Source of the DNA: Phenylobacterium sp. CCH9-H3
GTDB taxonomy: Bacteria > Pseudomonadota > Alphaproteobacteria > Caulobacterales > Caulobacteraceae
Reading direction: 5' to 3'
DNA: 64,000 bases
Assembly (NCBI RefSeq): GCF_001557235.1
Contig: NZ_LSJI01000171.1
Location: forward strand, 1-64,000
Both the position numbers and the translations under genes were made by a program. This document shows positions 14,540-23,924 of the stretch, piece after piece (the first letter of the stretch is position 1; each line of letters starts with the position of its first letter). Below the pieces are notes generated by a model. It did not search any database. It saw only the letters and a program-made list of their open reading frames with translations, and was not told the origin of the DNA.

Positions 14540-16780
14540 ATGGGAATCCGCAAAATCGGGCATCTGGCGGCGTTTTCGGGGGCGAGCCTTCTGGCCTTGG
14601 CGCTGGCCGCGCCGGGCGCCGCCCAGACCACGATTGAAGAGCTGGTGGTCACCGCGCAAAAGCGCGAGCAGCGCCTGATCGACGTCGGCGCCTCGGTGGC
14701 CAGCCTGGACGGCGAAGCGATCCGCGCGGCCCGGATCGAGAGCTCCGCAGATCTCGCCACCCAGATTCCCAACGTCGATGTGAAGCAGAACATCCCGGGC
14801 GCCCAGGCGATCGTCACGGTGCGCGGCGTCGGCCTGAACGACTTCTCGTCGACCAACAACTCGACGGTCGGCCTCTACGTCGACGAGGTGTTCCTCTCCT
14901 CGTTCGCCCAGATGGACTTCAACTTCTTCGATCTCGACCGGATCGAAGTGTTGAAAGGCCCACAGGGCACGCTCTACGGCCGCAACTCCACGGCCGGAGC
15001 GATCAACATCCTCTCGGCCGCGCCGTCTCTGGCCGGGAATTCGGGCTACCTCAGCGCCTCGGCCGGCGCCTACGAACGCTTCGAGGCCGAGGGCGCGGCC
15101 AACATCGCCGCCGGCGAGACCCTCGCCTTCCGTCTGTCGGGCAAGGCCGTGAACCAGGGCGAAGGCTTCTGGTATTCCCGCACCCAGCGGCGCGATCTGG
15201 GCGAACAGGACATCCTGCTGGGCCGCGCCCAGATGCTGTGGAAGCCCGACGAGCGGCTGTCGGCGCGGCTGAAGTTCGAGGTGGAGAAAAACCGCTCGGA
15301 GCTCGGCGTCGGCAAGTTCTTCGGCACGGTCTCGACCAACGCCGCGCCCTGCCCCGACTTCGCCAACCCCGGCCACTGCGTGAATAGCCACGGCTACACC
15401 GACACGACGCGCGACAAGTTCGAGGGCGACTGGGGCAGCCCCACGCCCTATCGCGTCAGCCAGTGGAACGGGACGGGCCGGATCGACGCGGACCTGGGCT
15501 TCGCCGACCTGGCCGCGGTGACCGGCTATATCAATTTCAAGCGCAGCTTCCATATCGACGCCGACGCCTCCCCCACCGTCGACGCCGAGTTCGACCAGAA
15601 CGACAAGGTCGAGCAATTCAGCCAGGAGGTCCGTCTCTCGGGCGAGACCGGCCGCGCCACCTGGATCGTCGGCGCCTACTACTCCTGGGACCGCGTGAAG
15701 ACCTTCGCGCCCGGCCAGTTCAACGACACCTTCAACACCCACGTCCTAATCACCGCCGACCAGGAGACCAGGAGCCAGGCCCTGTTTGGCCAGGCCGATT
15801 GGACGATCACCGACCAGCTCACCTTGGTCACCGGCGTCCGCTACACCGACGAGGAGCGCGAGTACGTCGGCGGCACGCGTGACCTGAATCCATTTGGCCT
15901 CTCATTCCTATGCCTGGCCGTCGGGGCCTGCGCGCCGGGCACCGGGCAGACCCAGCTGTCGTTCATCGACGCCGAGATCAGCGACAAGAACTGGTCGTGG
16001 CGCGCCGGCCTGAACTTCAAGCCCAACGACGACACCCTGCTCTACGCCCTCGTGTCGCGCGGCGTGAAGAGCGGCGGCTTCTTCAACGGGATCACCACGT
16101 CCAGCTTCGCGCTCGCGCCCTACGCGCCGGAGAAGCTCACGGACTACGAGGCGGGCTTCAAGGCGCGCCTCTTCGACCGCTCCCTGTCTCTCGAGGCCAG
16201 CGCCTTCTGGTACGACTACGAGGACCTGCAGACTCAGACCTTCACGAACGTCGGCGCGGTCTCGCTCATCAAGCTGGGCAACGTCGACAACGCCACCGTG
16301 AAGGGCCTCGACATCCAGGCGATCTGGTTGCCCGTCGACGGCCTTTCGCTCAACGCTGGCGTCGGCCTGCTGGACACCAAGCTGGGCGCGTTCCGCACCG
16401 CCGGGCCGGCCGGCCCGATCACCGTGCCCAAGGGCAACGAACTGCCCAATGCGCCGGACGTGACTCTCAACCTGAAGGCTCGCTACGAATGGCAAGTGAT
16501 GGGCGACTGGACGGCGGCCGTCCAGGGCGGCGCCCACTACTCGGACGAGGTGTTCAAGGAAGCGCTGAACACGTCCTACCTCTCGGCCGACGACCACTGG
16601 ATCTTCGACGCGCGGGCCTCGCTCGCCTCGGCCTCGGGCTGGGAAGTGGCGGTGTGGGCCAAGAACCTCGGCGACAAGGCCTATGTGGCGCAGGTCACCG
16701 ACAACGGGATCGGCATGGGCTACCGCATCTTCAACGCGCCCCGCACCTACGGCGTCACGCTGACCAGGCGGTTCGACTAG
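14540..16780 (+). CDS. TonB-dependent outer-membrane receptor
   Basis: A 746-residue receptor. The start at MGIRKIG follows GGGGGAGG and gives a clean signal peptide ending near GAAQ. A TonB-box region (IEELVVTAQKREQ) is followed by the plug, with the conserved VEVLKGPQGTLYGRNSTAGAI-type segment at about residues 140-160, and a barrel ending RRFD. The FQN/barrel type is common for uptake of aromatic or hydrophobic compounds in Caulobacter-like and sphingomonad genomes. It is divergent from the double-TetR regulator and the serine hydrolase, so the three probably form one uptake unit. The ligand is unknown; it is unlikely to be linked to the Sox operon, which has its own regulator in between. 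Confidence 0.88.
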   Translation: MGIRKIGHLAAFSGASLLALALAAPGAAQTTIEELVVTAQKREQRLIDVGASVASLDGEAIRAARIESSADLATQIPNVDVKQNIPGAQAIVTVRGVGLNDFSSTNNSTVGLYVDEVFLSSFAQMDFNFFDLDRIEVLKGPQGTLYGRNSTAGAINILSAAPSLAGNSGYLSASAGAYERFEAEGAANIAAGETLAFRLSGKAVNQGEGFWYSRTQRRDLGEQDILLGRAQMLWKPDERLSARLKFEVEKNRSELGVGKFFGTVSTNAAPCPDFANPGHCVNSHGYTDTTRDKFEGDWGSPTPYRVSQWNGTGRIDADLGFADLAAVTGYINFKRSFHIDADASPTVDAEFDQNDKVEQFSQEVRLSGETGRATWIVGAYYSWDRVKTFAPGQFNDTFNTHVLITADQETRSQALFGQADWTITDQLTLVTGVRYTDEEREYVGGTRDLNPFGLSFLCLAVGACAPGTGQTQLSFIDAEISDKNWSWRAGLNFKPNDDTLLYALVSRGVKSGGFFNGITTSSFALAPYAPEKLTDYEAGFKARLFDRSLSLEASAFWYDYEDLQTQTFTNVGAVSLIKLGNVDNATVKGLDIQAIWLPVDGLSLNAGVGLLDTKLGAFRTAGPAGPITVPKGNELPNAPDVTLNLKARYEWQVMGDWTAAVQGGAHYSDEVFKEALNTSYLSADDHWIFDARASLASASGWEVAVWAKNLGDKAYVAQVTDNGIGMGYRIFNAPRTYGVTLTRRFD

Positions 16781-16823
16781 GGAGTCCCTTCTCCTCGGCC
16801 GGGAACCCAGTTTCCGGACAGTT

Positions 16824-16841
16824 TTGTCATCTGGGCGTCAG
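16824..16841 (+). promoter_or_regulatory. Tandem-repeat box upstream of the response regulator
   Basis: The sequence TTGTCAT-N6-GTCAG places two TCA-containing half-sites 11 bp apart, the spacing typical of OmpR/PhoB-type regulator boxes. The same arrangement, 14 of 18 bases identical, recurs at 19201-19218 before the Mo-hydroxylase/Sox operon. It lies 200 bp upstream of the response-regulator ATG and could serve autoregulation. Confidence 0.5.
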
Positions 16842-17040
16842 CCCGGTGACCGACGGCCTCACCTAGGGTGCGAGCCAGCGTTGTCGGGACCTTGCGGCGC
16901 GCCGTCGACCAAGTCGCTGCGAGCTGGGCTACGGACAAGCGTCGGGCAGAGGTATCGGGGCCGCCGAACCCTCTGTACCTTGGCGCGGGCGCCGGCGAGG
17001 TGGCGCCGTCCGAAGTCCTTGAGCGCCGGACCCGAGAGCC

Positions 17041-17724
17041 ATGAAGATCCTCATCGTCGAAGATGAACCCAAGACCGTGGCGTTCCTCCGCAAGGGGCTG
17101 GGCGAACATGGCTATGTCGTCGACTTCGCGAGCGACGGCGAGGACGGCCTGCACATGGCCGAGACGGGCGACTACGACGCCATGGTGCTGGACGTGATGC
17201 TGCCGCGGCTCGACGGCGTCACGCTGTTGGAGCGCCTCCGGCGCCACCGCGACACGCCGGTCATCATGCTGACCGCCCGCGACGCCGTCGACGACCGGCT
17301 GCGGGGCCTCGGCGCCGGCGCGGACGACTACCTCGTGAAGCCGTTCTCGTTCCTGGAACTGGTGGCCCGCCTGCAGGCCATCATGCGCCGCGGCCGCAAC
17401 GAGGCCACGCAGATTACGGTTGGAGACCTCCACATCGACCTGCTCGCACGCCGCGCGACGCGGGCCGGCCGTCGGCTCAACCTCACGGCCAAGGAGTTCG
17501 CGCTGCTGGCGGCGCTGGCGCGGCGTCGTTCGCAGATCGTCTCGAAGACGGCGATCACCGAGCTGGTGTGGGACATCAACTTCGACACCAACACCAATGT
17601 GGTCGAGGTAGCGATCAAGCGCCTGCGCGCCAAGCTCGACGGTCCCGGACAGGCCAAGCTGCTGCACACCGTCCGCGGCATGGGCTACGTCCTGGAAGAC
17701 CAGGACGAGGAGCGCGCCCGATGA
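17041..17724 (+). CDS. OmpR-family response regulator (heavy-metal CusR-like group)
   Basis: A 227-residue two-domain regulator. The receiver domain (1-120) has the phospho-acceptor Asp in VLDVMLPRLDG (D51), acidic residues E7-D8 and the conserved Lys in DYLVKPF (K100). The winged-helix domain (about 130-222) ends in LHTVRGMGYVLE, typical of the OmpR class. The closest style is that of CusR/IrlR heavy-metal regulators, but that class also senses other periplasmic signals. The stop overlaps the ATG of the sensor kinase. Identical tandem boxes upstream of this gene and of the operon at 19299 suggest it controls both. Confidence 0.9.
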   Translation: MKILIVEDEPKTVAFLRKGLGEHGYVVDFASDGEDGLHMAETGDYDAMVLDVMLPRLDGVTLLERLRRHRDTPVIMLTARDAVDDRLRGLGAGADDYLVKPFSFLELVARLQAIMRRGRNEATQITVGDLHIDLLARRATRAGRRLNLTAKEFALLAALARRRSQIVSKTAITELVWDINFDTNTNVVEVAIKRLRAKLDGPGQAKLLHTVRGMGYVLEDQDEERAR

Positions 17725-19154
17725 TGGCTTCGATCGCCGGGCGCCTGGCGCTCATGTTCGCGGTGACAGCCGGGATCGTCTCGACCTTGGCCGGCATCGC
17801 CCTCTTCCTCTTCCAGACCTACGAGCTGCGCCGGCATCAGGCGCAGGAGCTTCGCGCGCGCTTCGAGATCCTGGAGACCTTGGTCGCCCACAGCGACTCG
17901 GCCAAGTGGCCGGGGCTGGCGACCAAGCTGAACTCCTTCGCCACCACCGACGGGCGTCTCAAGTACCGGGTCGAGAGCCTCGATCCGCGGTTCCGCCACG
18001 AGGGAGCTTTCCCCCGGAACGCTAACATCCAGGTCGGGCGCGACGGGTTCGGCCGCCTGGACATCGGAGAGCGGACCTACATGACCGTGGCGGGGACGGT
18101 CGCCGCCTACGGCGACCGCGCACCGGTCCGGCTGATCATCGCCGCCGACATGGCCCCGGTGAACCGCACCAGCCTCATGCTGGGCGTGGCGGTGCTGGTC
18201 GTCTCGGTCGTGACGGTGCTGACGGTGAGCCTGCTGGGCTGGTGGATCGCGCGCCGAGGACTGGCGCCCGTCGACCGGCTCTCCCGCCACGCCCGCAACC
18301 TCAACCCCGAGGACCTGGACCTGCGGCTGCCCGACGACGCCATGCCGGCTGAGCTCGTGGGGCTGGTGACCGCTTTCAACGACGCCCTGGAGCGGCTGCA
18401 GCAGGCCTATGTGCGGCTGTCAGCCTTCAACACCGACGTCGCCCACGAGCTGCGCACGCCCCTCGGCAACCTCATCGGCCAGACCCAGGTGGCGCTCTCC
18501 CGCACGCGACGCGCCGGCGAGCTGGAGGAGGTGCTGCAATCGAACCTCGAGGAGCTCGAGCGGCTGCGCAGCATCATCAGCGACATGCTGTTCCTGGCGC
18601 GGGCGGACCAGGGCGCCATGGCCGCCAACCTCACGCCCATCTCTCTCGCCGCCGCCACCCGCAAGAGCGCGGAGTTCCTGGACGTCCTGTTCGAAGAGGC
18701 GGGAATGGCCCTGGCGATCGAGGGCGACGCCGCCGTCGCGGTGGAGCGGTCGCTCTTCGAGCGAGCGATCACCAACCTGCTCCACAATGCGATCCGCCAC
18801 GGTCACGGCCCCGGCCGCGTGACGGTCCGCATCGAGGACAGCGGCCCCCTGGTGACGATCGGCGTCCGCAACCCCGGCGGACCGATCCATGAGAGCCGCC
18901 TCGCGCGACTGTTCGACCGCTTCTACCGGTTGGACCCGGCGCGGGAGAACAGCGGAGAGAGCCATGGGCTTGGCCTGGCGGTCGTGAAGGCCGTGGCCCT
19001 GATGCACGGGGGCGGCGTGTTCGCGCGCTGCGAGGAGGGCGAGATCGTCGTGGGCTTCCAGGTCCGCAAGCGCGACGCCGCCGGGAGCCTGCTTCCCGTC
19101 GCGCCCCGAGGCGCGGCCGAGACCGCCGACCCGCAGCTGACCGCCGCGGAATGA
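17721..19154 (+). CDS. Sensor histidine kinase, membrane-bound
   Basis: A 477-residue kinase starting at the ATG that overlaps the regulator stop. TM1 is about residues 8-31, a periplasmic sensing domain follows (about 35-150), TM2 about 151-176, then a HAMP linker. The H-box is FNTDVAHELRTPLGN with H242 as the autophosphorylation site. The N-box is in ITNLLHNAIRHG, the F-box in FDRFYRLD and the glycine box in HGLGLAV. This is the CusS-like architecture. It should sense a periplasmic signal and phosphorylate the adjacent regulator. The operon downstream codes for periplasmic oxidation of sulfur compounds and another substrate, so a reduced sulfur species, an aldehyde or a metal are candidate signals. 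Confidence 0.88.
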   Translation: MMASIAGRLALMFAVTAGIVSTLAGIALFLFQTYELRRHQAQELRARFEILETLVAHSDSAKWPGLATKLNSFATTDGRLKYRVESLDPRFRHEGAFPRNANIQVGRDGFGRLDIGERTYMTVAGTVAAYGDRAPVRLIIAADMAPVNRTSLMLGVAVLVVSVVTVLTVSLLGWWIARRGLAPVDRLSRHARNLNPEDLDLRLPDDAMPAELVGLVTAFNDALERLQQAYVRLSAFNTDVAHELRTPLGNLIGQTQVALSRTRRAGELEEVLQSNLEELERLRSIISDMLFLARADQGAMAANLTPISLAAATRKSAEFLDVLFEEAGMALAIEGDAAVAVERSLFERAITNLLHNAIRHGHGPGRVTVRIEDSGPLVTIGVRNPGGPIHESRLARLFDRFYRLDPARENSGESHGLGLAVVKAVALMHGGGVFARCEEGEIVVGFQVRKRDAAGSLLPVAPRGAAETADPQLTAAE

Positions 19155-19191
19155 GCCGCGGGCCCGGCACGCAATCGTGAGGCCGCGCTGG

Positions 19192-19218
19192 CTGACTCGA
19201 TTGTCATTTCGAGGTCAG
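19192..19218 (+). promoter_or_regulatory. Regulator box and inverted repeat before the Mo-hydroxylase/Sox operon
   Basis: TTGTCAT-N6-GTCAG occupies 19201-19218, the same 11-bp-periodic direct repeat found before the response-regulator gene. It is embedded in an imperfect inverted repeat, CTGACTCGA (19192-19200) against TCGAGGTCAG (19209-19218), with one extra base. It lies 81 bp before the first start codon of the operon, a suitable place for activation. Confidence 0.55.
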
Positions 19219-19298
19219 TCTTGCGACCGGCGCGGCGGCTGAAGATCGCCGCCGTGGTCGAGAGCGGCGCCGAGGCGCCTGACCGATGGGAGACCGAC

Positions 19299-19757
19299 GT
19301 GGCGCGATTGACGATCAACGGGAAGGCCCAGGACCTGCAGGTGGAACCGGACACACCGCTGCTCTGGGCTCTGCGGGAACAGGCCGGCCTCACCGGGACG
19401 AAGTACGGCTGCGGCGTCGCCCTCTGCGGGGCCTGCACGGTCCACGTCGACGGCGTGGCGGTGCGATCGTGCGCGATGCCCGTCAGCGCCGTGCAGCCGA
19501 CCCAGAACATCGTCACCATCGAGGGCCTGTCGTCGGACGGCTCGCATCCGGTGCAGCAGGCTTGGCTCGCTCTCGACGTGCCGCAATGCGGCTATTGCCA
19601 GACCGGCATGATCATGGCGGCGGCCGCCCTGCTGCGCGACAAGCCGCGCCCCACCGACGCCGACATCGATGCGGCGATGACCAACATCTGCCGCTGCGGC
19701 ACCTACAACCGCGTACGCGCGGCCATCAAGCGCGCCGCCGGCGTGCGGACCGCTTGA
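19299..19757 (+). CDS. 2Fe-2S subunit of a xanthine-oxidase-family Mo hydroxylase (IorA type)
   Basis: A 152-residue electron-transfer subunit. I chose the GTG at 19299 because it follows GGGAG and gives MARLTING, the usual start; the longer frame adds an unlikely leader. The plant-type 2Fe-2S cluster is bound by C38, C43, C46 and C58, and the second cluster by C97, C100 (CGYCQTG) and C131, C133 (CRCGTY). Such subunits pair with a large molybdopterin subunit, encoded next, and pass electrons onward. It has no signal of its own and probably travels with the Tat-exported partner. It is the first gene of the eight-gene operon ending in soxA. Confidence 0.9.
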   Translation: MARLTINGKAQDLQVEPDTPLLWALREQAGLTGTKYGCGVALCGACTVHVDGVAVRSCAMPVSAVQPTQNIVTIEGLSSDGSHPVQQAWLALDVPQCGYCQTGMIMAAAALLRDKPRPTDADIDAAMTNICRCGTYNRVRAAIKRAAGVRTA

Positions 19758-19767
19758 GGAGCTTGGC

Positions 19768-21933
19768 ATGACCGCCCGCACGCTCGTGTCCCGCCGCGGC
19801 TTCGTCGTCGGCTCCGCCGCCGTCGGCGGCCTCTCCCTGGGCTTCCACATCCCCTTCGGCCAGGCGGCCGCCCAAGGCGCCGCGGCGCCTGAGGTCAACG
19901 CCTGGGTCGTGATCAAGCCCGACGACACCGTGGTGATCCGCATCGCCCGGTCCGAGATGGGGCAAGGCACGCTCACCGGCCTCGCCCAGCTCGTCGCCGA
20001 GGAACTGGAGTGCGACTGGTCGAAGGTGACCACCGAGTACCCGACGCCCGGGCAGAACCTCGCCCGCAAGCGCGTGTGGGGCAACTTCTCGACCGGCGGC
20101 AGCCGCGGCGTGCGCGAGTCACACGAATACGTCCGCAAGGGCGGTGCGACGGCGCGCGAGATGCTGATCGCCGCCGCGGCGCAGCAGTGGGGCGCGCCAG
20201 CGGCCGAATGCCGCGCCGCCAAGAGCGTGATCACCCATCGGCCCAGCGGCCGCACCACCACCTTCGGCAAGGTGGCCGTGGCCGCGGCGAAGATGACGCC
20301 GCCCGCCGACGTGGTGCTGAAGGACCCGAAGGACTGGACGATCGCCGGCAAACCGCTGCCGCGTCTGGACACGGCCGACAAGCTCACCGGCAAGCAGGTC
20401 TATGGCGTCGACGTGGTGCTCCCGGGGATGCTCAATGCGGCGGTCAAGGCCTGTCCGGTGTTCGGCGGCAAGCTCGCGCGCTTCGACGCCAGCGCGGTGT
20501 CGGGTCGTCCCGGCGTGCGGCGGGTCGTGGCCGTCGGCGAGAACGCCGTCGCGGTGGTCGCCGACACCTGGTGGCGGGCGAAGTCGGCGCTCGACGCCCT
20601 GCCCATCACCTGGGACGAGGGGCCGAACGGCGCCCTCGACACCGCTGCGATCACGGCGATGCTGACCGAGGGGCTGGACGCGAAGGAGGCCTTCGTCGAC
20701 ACCCGGGCCGGGGATGTGGCGGGCGCGCTCGGCAAGGCGGCCAAGGTGGTGACGGCGACGTACGCCTATCCCTACCAGCACCACGCCACGATGGAGCCGA
20801 TGAACGCCACGGCCCGCTACACGCCGGACCGGTGCGAGGTGTGGGTGCCGACCCAGAACGGCGAGGCCAGTCTCGCGGCCACGGCGGAGGCCTCGGGCCT
20901 GCCGATCGAGAAGTGCGAGGTCTACAAGCTGCATCTCGGCGGCGGCTTCGGCCGGCGCGGCAACTTCCAGGACTACATCCACCAGGCCGTGGCGCTGGCC
21001 AAGGAGTTCCCGGGCACGCCGATCAAGCTGATCTGGTCGCGCGAGGAGGATATGCTCCACGGCCAGTATCATCCGACAACCCAATGCAAGTTCACCGGCG
21101 CGCTGGATGCGCAGGGGCGCGTGACCGGGTTGCACATGCGGATTTCCGGACAGTCGATCCTGGCGGCGGTCCGCCCGGAAGGCATGGCCCAGGGGAAGGA
21201 TCCCATCATCTTCCAGGGGCTCACCGTCTCCAGCCCGGAAGGGTCGATCGGCTACGGCATCGACAATCTCCTGATCGATCACGCCATGCGCAATCCTGCC
21301 GTCCCCCCGGGCTTCTGGCGTGGCGTGAACCTGAACCAGAACGCCTTCTACCTTGAGTGCTTCATCGACGAGCTCGCCCATGCGGCGGGGCAGGACCCGC
21401 TGGCGTTCCGCCGGCAGCTGATGGCCGGCCGGCCCAAGCACCTGGCGGTGCTGGATGCGGTGGCCCGCGGCATCGACTGGGACAGGCCGGCGCCCAAGGG
21501 CCGCCACCGCGGCCTGGCCCAGATCATGGGATTCGGCAGCTATGTGGCCGCTGCCGCCGAGGTGTCGGTGACCGACGGTCAGCTCAAGATCCACCGCATC
21601 GTGGCCGCCACCGATCCCGGCCATGTGGTCAATCCGGAACAGGTGGCGCGGCAGGTGGAGGGCTCGTTCGTCTACGGCCTCTCGGCGGCGCTGCACGGCG
21701 AGTGCACGATCAAGGGCGGCCGCGTCGAGCAAGAGAACTTCGACACCTATCGCGTCATGCTGATGGCCGAGATGCCGGCCGTGGAAACGATCCCCATGCC
21801 TTCGGGGGGTTTCTGGGGCGGTGTCGGCGAGCCCACCATCGCGGTGGCCGCGCCCGCGGTGCTCAATGCCGTGTTCGCCGCGACGGGCAAGCGCATCCGC
21901 CGCCTGCCGCTACGCGATCAGCTCGCGACATGA
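19768..21933 (+). CDS. Molybdopterin-binding subunit of a Mo hydroxylase (IorB type), Tat-exported
   Basis: A 721-residue catalytic subunit. An N-terminal Tat signal (SRRGFVVGSAAVGG) points to the periplasm. Characteristic segments are HHATMEPMNATA, PTQNGEASLAATAEA, LHLGGGFGRRG, and the C-terminal GGVGEPTIAVAAPA, whose Glu (E688) is in the position of the catalytic base of the xanthine-oxidase family. Relatives hydroxylate N-heterocycles (isoquinoline) or oxidise aldehydes and often donate electrons to c-type cytochromes. Here a monoheme cytochrome overlaps its stop by 4 bp. Which substrate it uses is unknown. Its presence at the head of a Sox/Fcc operon is unusual and may mean an organosulfur or aldehyde substrate. 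Confidence 0.9.
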   Translation: MTARTLVSRRGFVVGSAAVGGLSLGFHIPFGQAAAQGAAAPEVNAWVVIKPDDTVVIRIARSEMGQGTLTGLAQLVAEELECDWSKVTTEYPTPGQNLARKRVWGNFSTGGSRGVRESHEYVRKGGATAREMLIAAAAQQWGAPAAECRAAKSVITHRPSGRTTTFGKVAVAAAKMTPPADVVLKDPKDWTIAGKPLPRLDTADKLTGKQVYGVDVVLPGMLNAAVKACPVFGGKLARFDASAVSGRPGVRRVVAVGENAVAVVADTWWRAKSALDALPITWDEGPNGALDTAAITAMLTEGLDAKEAFVDTRAGDVAGALGKAAKVVTATYAYPYQHHATMEPMNATARYTPDRCEVWVPTQNGEASLAATAEASGLPIEKCEVYKLHLGGGFGRRGNFQDYIHQAVALAKEFPGTPIKLIWSREEDMLHGQYHPTTQCKFTGALDAQGRVTGLHMRISGQSILAAVRPEGMAQGKDPIIFQGLTVSSPEGSIGYGIDNLLIDHAMRNPAVPPGFWRGVNLNQNAFYLECFIDELAHAAGQDPLAFRRQLMAGRPKHLAVLDAVARGIDWDRPAPKGRHRGLAQIMGFGSYVAAAAEVSVTDGQLKIHRIVAATDPGHVVNPEQVARQVEGSFVYGLSAALHGECTIKGGRVEQENFDTYRVMLMAEMPAVETIPMPSGGFWGGVGEPTIAVAAPAVLNAVFAATGKRIRRLPLRDQLAT

Positions 21934-22232
21934 GGGCAGCCGTGCGGGCCGGCGTCTGCGTCCTGGCCATGGCGGCGACTTCCCCCGCCGTCGCGGCCGC
22001 GCCCGCCGGCGCCAGCTCGTGCACCGGCTGCCACGGCGGCGGAGGGGTGGTGGCAGCGCTCGACGGCCGTCCCGCCGCGGAGCTGGTCGCGGCCATGGCC
22101 GCGTTCCGCGCGGGGGGGCGGACCGCCACGGTGATGGGCCGCATCGCCAAGGGCTTCAGCGACGCCGAGGCCCGGGCGATCGCCGACTGGTTCGCGGCGC
22201 AACCCGGCAGGGCGCGCCGTGCCCAGCCGTAG
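21930..22232 (+). CDS. Small monoheme c-type cytochrome (FccA-like)
   Basis: A 100-residue exported cytochrome: a signal peptide ends near VAAA and one haem motif CTGCH begins at C31. The rest has the short cytochrome c fold (RIAKGFSDAEARAIADWFA). It overlaps the Mo-subunit stop (ATGA) and overlaps the FccB-like gene by 14 bp, so it may take electrons from either enzyme. Flavocytochrome c cytochrome subunits can be monohaem or dihaem; this is the monohaem size. Another possible role is a dedicated acceptor for the Mo hydroxylase. Confidence 0.85.
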   Translation: MRAAVRAGVCVLAMAATSPAVAAAPAGASSCTGCHGGGGVVAALDGRPAAELVAAMAAFRAGGRTATVMGRIAKGFSDAEARAIADWFAAQPGRARRAQP

Positions 22233-23481
22233 GCGCGTCCTCGCCGGCTTGGCGGCCGGCGCCGCGACACTGTCCTCGGGACGCGCCGCCGCCCAAGCAG
22301 GGGGACGCGTCGTGGTCGTCGGCGGCGGCTTTGCGGGGGCGACCTGCGCCCGCGCGCTCAAGACCGAGGCCCCCCGGCTCACCGTCACCATCGTGGAGCC
22401 GAACGCCCGCTTCCTGGCCTGTCCCCTTAGCAACGGGGTGGTCGCGGGTTTGCGGCCGCTGGAGGCTCAGAGCTTCGCGTACGGCGGGATCGAAGGCGCA
22501 GGCGTGCGGATTGCGCGCCAGGCCGCGGTGGCTGTCGATCCGACGCGCCGGCGGGTCCGCCTCGCCGACGGATCCGACATCGCCTACGACCGCCTGGTGA
22601 TCGCCCCCGGCGTCGACCTCGATTTCACGGCCCTGCCCGGATACGACGCAGCCGCGGCCGAGGTCCTGCCACACGCCTGGAAGGCCGGCGAGCAGACCCT
22701 GCTGCTGCGCCGGCAGCTGGAGGCCATGGACGACGGCGGCCTCTTCGTCATGGCGATCCCGGCCAATCCCTTCCGTTGCCCGCCCGGACCCTACGAGCGG
22801 GCGAGCCTGGTCGCCCACTACCTGAAGACCCGCAAGCCACGCTCCAAGCTGTTGCTGCTCGACGCCAAGGACAACTTCTCGAAGCAGCGGCTGTTCGAGG
22901 CGGCCTGGCGGGAGCTCTACCCCGGCATGATCGAGTGGGTCTCCCTCTCGTTCGGCGGACGTGTCACGGCGGTGGACACATCCACCCGGACACTGCGGAC
23001 GGAGTTCGGGGAGCATCGCGCCGCGGTGGCCAATGTCATCCCGCCGCAGCGCGCCGGGGCCATCGCCCAGGCCGCCGGCGTGGCCGACGCCACCGGCTGG
23101 TGTCCGGTCGACCCGGTCACCTTCGAGTCCCCGCTGCAGCCTGGCGTCCACGTGATCGGCGATGCCGCGATCGGAGGCGCCATGCCCAAATCGGCCTTCA
23201 CCGCCAACGCCCAGGCCAAGGTTTGCGCCAGCGCGATCGTGGCCCTGCTGGCAGGCGCCGCGCCGGCGACCCCGAAGCTCATCAACACCTGCTACAGCCT
23301 GGTCGCGCCCGACTACGGGATTTCGATCGCCGGGGTGTACGAACCGCGGGGTGGCCTGCTCGCCGAGGTCCCGGGCTCCGGCGGCGTCAGCCCCCTGGAC
23401 GCGCCCAGGGAGGTCCGCGCCCTGGAGGCGAGCTACGCGGAGGGCTGGTTCCGGACGATCACCTCCGAGGTGTTCGGATGA
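22219..23481 (+). CDS. fccB: FAD-dependent sulfide dehydrogenase-like flavoprotein (FccB type)
   Basis: A 420-residue periplasmic flavoprotein. The Tat-type signal (SRRRVLAG) is followed by the FAD-binding GGGFAGATCARAL. The segment FLACPLSNGV holds C68, matching the Cys that binds FAD covalently in FccB. FRCPPGPYERA and the C-terminal INTCYSLVAPDYGISI segment are also typical and may supply the redox-active disulfide Cys. FccAB oxidises sulfide to sulfur and passes electrons to cytochrome c. It sits between a small cytochrome gene and soxX with overlapping starts and stops. Similarity to FccB is clear; activity on sulfide here is inferred. Confidence 0.87.
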   Translation: MPSRRRVLAGLAAGAATLSSGRAAAQAGGRVVVVGGGFAGATCARALKTEAPRLTVTIVEPNARFLACPLSNGVVAGLRPLEAQSFAYGGIEGAGVRIARQAAVAVDPTRRRVRLADGSDIAYDRLVIAPGVDLDFTALPGYDAAAAEVLPHAWKAGEQTLLLRRQLEAMDDGGLFVMAIPANPFRCPPGPYERASLVAHYLKTRKPRSKLLLLDAKDNFSKQRLFEAAWRELYPGMIEWVSLSFGGRVTAVDTSTRTLRTEFGEHRAAVANVIPPQRAGAIAQAAGVADATGWCPVDPVTFESPLQPGVHVIGDAAIGGAMPKSAFTANAQAKVCASAIVALLAGAAPATPKLINTCYSLVAPDYGISIAGVYEPRGGLLAEVPGSGGVSPLDAPREVRALEASYAEGWFRTITSEVFG

Positions 23482-23921
23482 CGCGGGCGGCCGGCGCCCT
23501 GGCGCTCGCCCTGCTGGCCGGCCCGGCCTCGGGCGCCGAGCCGCTGCAGCGCTTCGAGGTGCGCGGCGACGCCATCCCCGCCAGCCTCACCGGCCGGCCG
23601 GGCGATCCCGAGCGGGGCCGCGAAATCGTCGGCGATCGGCGGCGCGGGCTCTGCCTGCTGTGCCATACGGGCCCGTTCCCGGACGCGCATCTGCAGGGCG
23701 ACCTTGCGCCCGATCTGCGCGGCGCCGGCGCACGGCTCACCGAAGGCCAGCTCCGCTTGCGCATCGTCGACATGAAGGCGTTGAATCCCGCGAGCCTGAT
23801 GCCGGCCTACTATCGGGTCGATGGGCTGCAGCGTGTCGGACCGGCCTGGCGCGGCCGGCCGGTGCTGAGCGCCGAGGAGATCGAGGACGTGGTCGCCTAT
23901 CTCGTCACCCTGAGGTCCTGA
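23478..23921 (+). CDS. soxX: Sulfur-oxidation cytochrome SoxX
   Basis: A 147-residue exported monohaem cytochrome c. The signal peptide ends near ASGA. The haem site is C59-L-L-C62-H63 and the axial Met lies in NPASLMPAYY (M108), the SoxX hallmark. SoxX pairs with SoxA to attach a sulfur substrate oxidatively to the SoxY cysteine. Its ATG overlaps the FccB stop and soxY begins 3 bp after it. soxX and soxA are separated by soxYZ, the common order. Confidence 0.9.
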   Translation: MTRAAGALALALLAGPASGAEPLQRFEVRGDAIPASLTGRPGDPERGREIVGDRRRGLCLLCHTGPFPDAHLQGDLAPDLRGAGARLTEGQLRLRIVDMKALNPASLMPAYYRVDGLQRVGPAWRGRPVLSAEEIEDVVAYLVTLRS

Positions 23922-23924
23922 GCG

